Assembly: GCA_030042885.1 (NCBI GenBank)
Contig: JASHYW010000181.1
Location: 1-10,662 of the forward strand
DNA length: 10,662 bases
Source of the DNA: Streptosporangiaceae bacterium
GTDB lineage: Bacteria > Actinomycetota > Actinomycetes > Streptosporangiales > Streptosporangiaceae
Direction of reading: 5' to 3'
The position numbers and the translations under genes were made by a program. The notes under the pieces were generated by a model. That model was not told the DNA's origin, searched no databases, and was given only the letters and a program-made list of their open reading frames with translations. Every line of letters begins with the position of its first letter. The stretch's first letter is position 1. Positions 6,234-10,662 of the stretch are shown piece by piece.

Positions 6234-6438
6234 TTTCTCTGTTCGGGAACAAGCCTGGATCCTGCCCGTTCGGTCACCAGCTGTGGCCCGGCAAGGCGCA
6301 GGTGAGCTGGACGCCGTGCCTCTGCGAGCCGGCCCGGGAGGCGGCCGGGCGCGGCCGCGGCATGGGACACGCCCGGGTCGCGTGCACCAGCTGCCAGGCC
6401 AGCTCCGGCAGACGGTGTTCGTCGAACCGCCGCACGAC
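6227..6438 (+). pseudogene. Small zinc-ribbon-like hypothetical gene, frameshifted
   Basis: From ATG at 6227 the frame reads MPVSLFGNKPGSCPFGHQLW, continues through CLCEPAREAAGRGRGMGHARV and reaches CTSCQ. I recognise this start as that of a small conserved actinomycete protein of unknown function. The CPFGH, CLC and CTSC motifs could bind zinc. At about 6395-6400 the familiar continuation QLRQTVFVEPPHD is found one frame away, which a single lost base in TGCCAGGCCAGCTCC would explain. Past that point neither frame looks like a natural end: the first frame runs on into a scrap of an acyl-CoA dehydrogenase. The gene is therefore judged broken, unless a sequencing error is involved. Confidence 0.65.
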
Positions 6439-6490
6439 CGCGGGCACCGTCCGCTCTCCGACCCGAGCGTCAGCTTCAGCGGCTCACGGT

Positions 6491-6541
6491 GCCCAGCCGA
6501 TCTTCGGCGGCACCACCGAGATCCAGAAGGAGATCATCGCC
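6491..6541 (+). pseudogene. Acyl-CoA dehydrogenase C-terminal scrap
   Basis: The plus strand encodes AQPIFGGTTEIQKEIIA. This matches the C-terminal signature of acyl-CoA dehydrogenases (pattern IFGGTNEIMKEIIAR), where the Glu and neighbouring residues lie near the FAD/acyl-CoA site. Only about 17 codons remain; the rest of the roughly 380-residue gene is absent. Because it is joined to an unrelated small gene, it looks like debris from a deletion or rearrangement. Confidence 0.55.
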
Positions 6542-6573
6542 CCGCGGCCTCGGCGCGAGCGGACCACGGGGGG

Positions 6574-6774
6574 TCAGGTGGTGCTGGTACCAGCTGCTTG
6601 GCGCCAGGCGTCGGTTTCGGCATGGCTTCTGAAGTCGCTGCTCAGCGCCGTAGCAGCGGCAAGCGCGAGCGTCGCATGTACCTGAGCGGTGGCGATGTTC
6701 CCGGGATCTGGGTGTGCTGCGCTGAGGCCGCTGAGAAGTTCCTCGGCACGCAGGTAGTGCTCGGGGCCAGTCAT
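6574..6774 (-). CDS. Small conserved hypothetical protein (66 aa)
   Basis: A complete 66-residue frame starting MTGPEHYLRAEELLSGLSAA, with an Ala/Leu-rich helix AQVHATLALAAATAL and ending AWRQAAGTSTT. I recognise the MTGPEHY...AE.LL...AQVHATLALAAATAL pattern from many short actinomycete proteins that recur near phage, integrative-element and accessory genes; their function is not known. The protein should be mostly helical, soluble and cytosolic. GGAG about 7 bases before the ATG supports the start. Unlike its neighbours at 5089-6541 it has no visible damage. It is transcribed toward the pseudogene cluster and away from the large cyclase-STAND gene. Confidence 0.7.
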   Translation of the reverse strand: MTGPEHYLRAEELLSGLSAAHPDPGNIATAQVHATLALAAATALSSDFRSHAETDAWRQAAGTSTT

Positions 6775-7166
6775 TTATTCTCCGTTGTTACGCGTCCTTC
6801 GCCATAAGCACGGGACGTCACTGGCGGCGAGCCCGGTTTGCTGGCATACCTATCCAGTGGTCGCCTTCACCGTGCTCACCTTGGCACCAGGATGCTCACC
6901 TTGGCGGCATCCGGTCGGCGCATGGCCATACCCCGGCCCACGTCACGGACGGTGACGGCGGGGCGAGGATAGGGCGCGAGATCCGCCTGATCGCAGGTGT
7001 GAGCTGGTGGCTGGGCGCGTCTAGCCGCTCGCGAATGGATGATCTGGGTGTCCTTTCGGTTGCGGCGGCGCGGGGGATCAGCGGTCACTGCGGTCGTCGG
7101 CCGGATATGTTTTGCTTACCCGCAAGCTAGATACCCAGCGGGGCTGGCTGGCGCGATGCTGTAATC
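6775..7166. other. Intergenic region upstream of the cyclase-STAND gene
   Basis: About 390 bases lie between divergent genes. I see no convincing protein in any frame: the minus-strand frame at 6876-7088 has no recognisable composition or family pattern. The only clear structure is a pair of 13-bp direct repeats (6873-6905). A TAGATA hexamer at 7128-7133 could be a -10 element for the downstream gene, but no -35 stands at a good distance. Confidence 0.4.
6873..6905. repeat. Two 13-bp direct repeats, 20-bp period
   Basis: TGCTCACCTTGGC occurs at 6873-6885 and again at 6893-6905, exactly, separated by 7 bases. The 20-bp period places both copies on about the same face of the helix, as expected for a tandem protein-binding site, but a small duplication is equally possible. 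Confidence 0.75.
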
Positions 7167-9947
7167 ATGCGGAGCATGAGGCGTGCGGGCGGTGGGTACC
7201 GGCTGGACTTCTGGGTGCGGCATCGGCCGGGCAGCGCCTCTGAGCGGCCGGCCGCAGCGGGACTGGCCGGGCGAGGGGTGCTGCCGACGGCGCATCGGGC
7301 CATTGTGTGCGTGGATGTCGAGGAGTTCGGCGACCAGCGCCGGACCAATGCCGATCAGGTTGCGGTCCGTGATGGTCTGTACGGCGCGCTCGGCAAGGCA
7401 TTCGCCAGATCGGGGGTGAGCTGGGAGGACTGCTATCGCGAGGACCGCGGTGACGGGGTGCTGGTGCTGGTGCGGCCCGAGGTGCCGAAGACCGTCCTGG
7501 CAGCGCGGGTTCCCCTCGAACTGGCCGCGGCTCTGGTCAGGCACAACCGGGCACACGGGGGTGAGGCGCGGATCCGGCTGCGGATGGCGGTCCACGCTGG
7601 GGAGATTGTCTACGATCGGCACGGGGTGGCGGGCACGGCGATAAACCACGCCTTCCGGCTGCTGGAGGCCGTGGCCGTCAAGGATGCGCTGGGCAGCTCA
7701 CAGGGTGTCCTCGCGGTCATCGTCTCAAGATGGTTCTTCGATGAAGTCGTACGCCACGACCCGGCGTGCGGGCCGGCCTCGTACCGGCAGGTCCAGGTGT
7801 CGGTCAAGGAGACCGAGGACAGCGCGTGGGTCTGCCTGCCCGACAACCCGTACCCGCCGGAAGCGGGAGCCTGGCTCCCGCCAGTGCCGGAGGCGGCAGC
7901 GCCCCGTCAGCTGCCCGCCGCTGTCTGCGGCTTCGCGGGCCGCGCTGTTGAACTGAGCGCGCTCAGCCGACTGCTGGACCAGGCACCTGGGACAGGAGGC
8001 ACGGTGGTGATCTCGGCGATCGGCGGGACGGCCGGGGTCGGCAAGACCGCGCTGGCGGTCACGTGGGCGCATCAGGTTGCCGACCGGTTCCCTGACGGGC
8101 AGCTGTACGTGAACCTGCGGGGGTTCGATCCGGTCGGGGCGCCGATGACCCCGGCCGAGGCGATCCGGGGCTTCCTGGACGCCTTCGAGGTGCCGGCGGA
8201 GCGGATCCCGGTCAGCCTAGATGCCCAGGCGGCGTTGTACCGCAGCCTGCTGGCCGGGCGGCGGGTGCTGGTCGTGCTGGACAACGCCCGGGACGTCGGC
8301 CAGGTCCGGCCGTTGCTGCCCGGCTCGCCGGGCTGTTTGGTGGTTATCACTAGCCGTAACCAGCTCACCAGCCTGATTGCCGCCGAGTCGGCTCATTCGA
8401 TGACGCTGGACCTGCTGACCACCGCCGAAGCCCGGCTGCTCCTGTCCCACCGGCTCGGCCCGGACCGGGTGGCCACGGAGCCGCTGGCGGCGGAGGAGAT
8501 CATCACCTTGTGCGCGCGGCTGCCGCTAGCGCTTGCCATCGTGGCCGCCCGCGCGGTCACTCATCCCGGGTTCCCGCTGGCGGCGCTGGCCGGCGAGCTC
8601 CGCGACGCCCACGGGAGCCTGAACGCCTTCCATGGCGGGGACACCGCAGCCGATGCGCGGGCGGTGTTCTCCTGGTCCTACCAGCAGCTCAGCTCGCAGG
8701 CCGCCCGGCTGTTCCAGCTACTGGGCCTGCACCCCGGGCCCGACACCACCGCCTACGCCGCTGCCAGCCTGTCCGCACTGTCCCCGGATCAGGCGCGCAG
8801 CCTGCTGACCGAGCTGGCACAGGCGCATCTGGTCACCGAGCGCACCCCCGGCCGGTTCGCCTTCCACGACCTGCTGCGTGCCTACGCCATCGAGCAAGCC
8901 CACGCTCACGAGACCGATGATGAGCAGAACGCAGCCATGAGCCGGGTACTCGATCACTATCTGCACAGTGCGCAAGCCGCCTCCCTCCGGCTTCATCCGC
9001 GGATCAGGCCCCTGACCGTTCCGCCGCCCCCACCCGGCGTGCTGCCCGAGGATCCGCCCGACTTCGCCGCGGCGTGGGCCTGGTTCGACGCCGAGCACCC
9101 AGTGCTGCTCGCCGCCATCGATCAGGCAGCCGCCCTCGCACAGGACACCCGCGCGTGGCAGCTCGCCTGGACGCTCACGGACTTTCTGGACCGGCAGGGG
9201 CGATGGCATGACTGGGCAGCGACCCAGCACACCGCCCTGAACGCCGCCCGACGCCATAACGACCGGTCAGGGCAGGCCCACGCGCATACGGTCATCGGCC
9301 TCACATACCGGCGGCTCGGCCGTTACCAGCAGGCTCACACCCACCTTCAACAGGCACTAGACCAGTTCGGGGAACTGGGCGACCGGCCGGGCCAAGGCGA
9401 AGCGCACACCATGCTAGGCGGCGTCCTTCTACGCCAGAACCGTCTCACAGATGCGCTACTGCATCATCAGCAGGCTCTCACCTTGTTCCGCGCCGCCGGT
9501 GACCGCTGGGGCCAAGGGAGAGCCCTCAACTACGCGGGCTGGGTTCACGCCCTGCTCGGAGACCACCACGAAGCTCTCGCTCACTGCGAGCAGGCGCTGG
9601 ACCTGAACCGGGAAGCGGGCGACCGCTATGGCGAGACTCAAACCCTTGCCACCCTCGGCTATGCCCACGGCCACCTAGGTAACTATCAGCAGTCAGCCGA
9701 CTACTGTCAAAAGTCGCTCGCCTTGTGCCGGGAAGTGCGGAACCGCTACATGATGGCCCTGGCTCTTGGCCACCTCGGCGATGCGCTCGATGCCGCCGGT
9801 AACCAGACTGCCGCCCGAGCCGCGTGGCGGCAGGCACTGGACACCCTCGACCACCTCGGCCTCGTCATCCCGTCGGCTCCGGGTCCCGGTGACCCGGACA
9901 CCGCCCAGATCCGCGCCAAACTGGCCCGCCAGAATGGCCTTCTGTAG
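7167..9947 (+). CDS. Class III nucleotidyl cyclase-like / NB-ARC STAND ATPase / TPR fusion protein
   Basis: A 926-residue cytosolic protein. Residues about 43-225 form a class III cyclase homology domain: metal Asp50 (CVDVEEFG), metal Asp96 (RGDGVLVLV), then RMAVHAGEI and GTAINHAFRLLE with the transition-state pair Asn160 and Arg164. Residues about 252-480 are an NB-ARC NTPase: P-loop GTAGVGKT (287-294), Walker B VLVVLDN (367-373), the ITSR segment (394-397) and GLPL-like RLPLAL (451-456). A winged-helix part ends in FHDLLRAYA (566-574), the MHD equivalent. After a spacer come five TPR units starting near 702, 742, 782, 822 and 862. No transmembrane or DNA-binding domain is seen. STAND proteins are ATP-driven switches, with TPRs sensing or binding partners; here the cyclase would be the output, or a sensor. 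The start is uncertain: ATG at 7167 has no Shine-Dalgarno, and ATG at 7176 is an alternative. Confidence 0.88.
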   Translation: MRSMRRAGGGYRLDFWVRHRPGSASERPAAAGLAGRGVLPTAHRAIVCVDVEEFGDQRRTNADQVAVRDGLYGALGKAFARSGVSWEDCYREDRGDGVLVLVRPEVPKTVLAARVPLELAAALVRHNRAHGGEARIRLRMAVHAGEIVYDRHGVAGTAINHAFRLLEAVAVKDALGSSQGVLAVIVSRWFFDEVVRHDPACGPASYRQVQVSVKETEDSAWVCLPDNPYPPEAGAWLPPVPEAAAPRQLPAAVCGFAGRAVELSALSRLLDQAPGTGGTVVISAIGGTAGVGKTALAVTWAHQVADRFPDGQLYVNLRGFDPVGAPMTPAEAIRGFLDAFEVPAERIPVSLDAQAALYRSLLAGRRVLVVLDNARDVGQVRPLLPGSPGCLVVITSRNQLTSLIAAESAHSMTLDLLTTAEARLLLSHRLGPDRVATEPLAAEEIITLCARLPLALAIVAARAVTHPGFPLAALAGELRDAHGSLNAFHGGDTAADARAVFSWSYQQLSSQAARLFQLLGLHPGPDTTAYAAASLSALSPDQARSLLTELAQAHLVTERTPGRFAFHDLLRAYAIEQAHAHETDDEQNAAMSRVLDHYLHSAQAASLRLHPRIRPLTVPPPPPGVLPEDPPDFAAAWAWFDAEHPVLLAAIDQAAALAQDTRAWQLAWTLTDFLDRQGRWHDWAATQHTALNAARRHNDRSGQAHAHTVIGLTYRRLGRYQQAHTHLQQALDQFGELGDRPGQGEAHTMLGGVLLRQNRLTDALLHHQQALTLFRAAGDRWGQGRALNYAGWVHALLGDHHEALAHCEQALDLNREAGDRYGETQTLATLGYAHGHLGNYQQSADYCQKSLALCREVRNRYMMALALGHLGDALDAAGNQTAARAAWRQALDTLDHLGLVIPSAPGPGDPDTAQIRAKLARQNGLL

Positions 9948-10023
9948 TACGGCGATGCCACGCCTGGGTCAGTATTCACCTGCCGTCGACAAGAACGGAT
10001 GATCTGCGCGCATGGGGCTAACA

Positions 10024-10054
10024 CATTCCTATTGCTTCAGCAGGCATTCCTATT
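10024..10054. repeat. Two 10-bp direct repeats, 21-bp period
   Basis: CATTCCTATT occurs at 10024-10033 and 10045-10054 without mismatch. The spacing equals two helical turns, which fits a tandem protein-binding site, but no partner is identified. Confidence 0.7.
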
Positions 10055-10161
10055 CGGCGATCTGTAATTGTTCGAGGTAATTAAAATATGCCCGCTCGTC
10101 ACGTTATGCGACCGCGAAGAGCGCTGACCGAGACGGTCGTCTACGTCCGAGACCATCATCG

Positions 10162-10203
10162 CCAGCAAGATAATACAGCCCAGTTCACCCGCATCTTTGC
10201 TGG
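10162..10203. other. Inverted repeat / hairpin A
   Basis: CCAGCAAGAT (10162-10171) pairs with ATCTTTGCTGG (10193-10203) with one bulged T and a 21-base loop. No T-run follows on the plus strand, so it does not look like a simple intrinsic terminator. Confidence 0.6.
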
Positions 10204-10242
10204 TCACTAGACTTATACGGTCATGGCAGTAGTGGTGCCGCC

Positions 10243-10306
10243 GTGTACCGGGTAGTGCCGTCTTGTTCGGGTTATCGGTGTGTTAATCTCTACTGCGACC
10301 CGAACT
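10243..10306 (+). repeat. Diverged 64-bp direct repeat, copy 1
   Basis: Aligned without gaps to 10457-10520 (offset 214), 44 of 64 bases agree, and 32 of the first 42. The shared core includes TGCCGT, CGTGTT-like and GACCCG blocks. It contains both arms of the hairpin at 10265-10305. Confidence 0.6.
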
Positions 10307-10313
10307 CCGGCAC
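10255..10313 (+). other. Two-tier inverted repeat / hairpin B (repeat copy 1)
   Basis: Outer arms GTGCCG (10255-10260) and CGGCAC (10308-10313) and inner arms GTTCGGGT (10265-10272) and ACCCGAAC (10298-10305) are both perfect complements. A 4/2-base internal loop separates the tiers, and the terminal loop is 25 bases. This looks like a stable RNA or cruciform element. Confidence 0.65.
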
Positions 10314-10387
10314 AACAGATTATGCTATTGAGCTTCCGCTTTTCAGAAGGTCTGTCGCTCCCGATGCCACCGGGTAAGTATCGATCA

Positions 10388-10430
10388 GTCAGCCCAGCTA
10401 GAGCGCATCCATCGTGGTAGTTGGGCTGAC
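10388..10430. other. 13-bp stem hairpin C
   Basis: GTCAGCCCAGCTA (10388-10400) pairs with TAGTTGGGCTGAC (10418-10430): 12 Watson-Crick pairs and one G-T, around a 17-base loop. TATTTT follows about 6 bases later, so it could terminate plus-strand transcription, though the gap is longer than usual. It lies midway between the two copies of the 64-bp repeat. Confidence 0.65.
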
Positions 10431-10456
10431 ACGACTATTTTAACGCTGGCGCCATC

Positions 10457-10520
10457 GTGTGCCGGAGAATGCCGTTTTGTCCGTGTTACGGGCGTGTTGG
10501 ACGCATCCCGGACCCGGACT
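10457..10520 (+). repeat. Diverged 64-bp direct repeat, copy 2
   Basis: Counterpart of 10243-10306. The inner stem is kept as GTCCGTGT (10479-10486) with ACCCGGAC (10512-10519): relative to copy 1 one T-A pair is now C-G, while one G-C pair became a T-C mismatch. The outer arms of copy 1 are not conserved here. Confidence 0.6.
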
Positions 10521-10662
10521 TGTGTTGGTCTTGTGTGTGCCGACCGAAGACCGGCTGCCGCCGGCTACCCGCTGGCCTGCCAGCCATCTCGTTACCCCTC
10601 GGCCAGGCCGGGAATGACCCACTGTGACGAACAAAGCATGCGCTGACGGATCAAAAGCACCC

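Larger units (their letters stand above)
9948..10662. other. Structured, low-G+C non-coding tract downstream of the cyclase-STAND gene
   Basis: There are 715 bases with no convincing gene on either strand. Two lines counted by hand give 26/60 (10021-10080) and 30/60 (10261-10320) G+C, against 44/60 in a coding line. The tract contains at least four inverted repeats, a 10-bp direct repeat pair and a 64-bp diverged duplication. It could encode one or more structured RNAs, be a recombination or replication site, or be decayed foreign DNA. I see no tRNA, rRNA or known riboswitch signature. A GTG at 10624 opens a frame to the window edge, but nothing supports it as a gene. Confidence 0.55.

Noticed and set aside
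6876..7088. 70-residue minus-strand frame in the intergenic region
   Set aside because: No recognisable motif and no convincing ribosome binding site; it spans the 13-bp repeats, so it is better treated as non-coding.
7116..7649. 177-residue minus-strand frame opposite the cyclase domain
   Set aside because: Its sequence is His/Pro/Arg-rich shadow composition, and the plus strand encodes a conserved cyclase domain there.
10388..10430. Integron attC-like site (GTTGGGC on the right arm, GCCCAGC on the left)
   Set aside because: The left box differs from RYYYAAC, the extrahelical bases and L boxes of attC are not seen, and there is no integrase in the window.
10440..10634. 64-residue minus-strand frame (TTG start)
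   Set aside because: It overlaps the structured repeat copy 2, has an Arg/Gly/Ser-rich random look and no ribosome binding site.
10624..10662. GTG at 10624 opening a plus-strand frame to the window edge
   Set aside because: Only 13 codons are visible, with no strong Shine-Dalgarno; it cannot be supported as a gene start.
9948..10662. CRISPR array, retron or tRNA in the non-coding tract
   Set aside because: The repeats are two diverged copies without regular spacers, no reverse transcriptase or Cas gene is present, and no cloverleaf or T-loop pattern was found.

Overview
The window is high-GC actinomycete DNA. Coding stretches run near 70% G+C (44 of 60 bases in 8521-8580), with GTG starts, a mycothiol-type maleylpyruvate isomerase fold, a DUF6412/YidC pair, a DUF222-HNH relic and a large NB-ARC/TPR protein. 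I would place it among filamentous Actinomycetota (Streptosporangiales-like) but cannot name a genus from sequence alone.

Layout. (1) 1-1691, minus strand: most of a type IV ABC exporter half, cut by the left edge. Its nucleotide-binding domain is the degenerate kind (Asp at the catalytic Glu position), so a canonical partner half should lie just beyond the edge. A perfect 7-2-7 palindrome sits right upstream of its start. (2) 1840-3814, plus strand: a likely two-gene operon, a maleylpyruvate isomerase/DinB-type metalloenzyme followed by a fold-type I PLP enzyme of the cysteine-desulfurase-like branch without a cysteine at the usual catalytic position. (3) 3870-5092, plus strand: a small two-helix membrane protein (DUF6412 type) followed by a YidC/Oxa1 insertase. 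(4) 5089-6541: a gene graveyard. It holds a DUF222-HNH gene broken by an internal deletion plus frameshift, a scrap resembling a transporter C-terminus, a frameshifted small zinc-ribbon-like gene and a short acyl-CoA dehydrogenase C-terminal scrap. An apparently intact 66-residue gene follows (6574-6774, minus). (5) 7167-9947, plus strand: a 926-residue fusion of a class III nucleotidyl cyclase domain, an NB-ARC STAND NTPase and five TPR units of exactly 40 residues. (6) 9948-10662: non-coding DNA of much lower G+C (26/60 and 30/60 in two counted lines), rich in inverted repeats and holding a diverged 64-bp duplication.

Two points stand out. First, the cyclase-STAND-TPR protein keeps the metal and transition-state residues of active class III cyclases but has unusual substrate-pocket residues. 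It sits beside decayed mobile-type genes and a structured non-coding tract, a context that fits a nucleotide-signalling or defence-type switch; this is inference. Second, one G-rich repeat element is embedded in two different coding regions and is read in different frames in each, so it is a DNA-level element that genes tolerate as in-frame filler.
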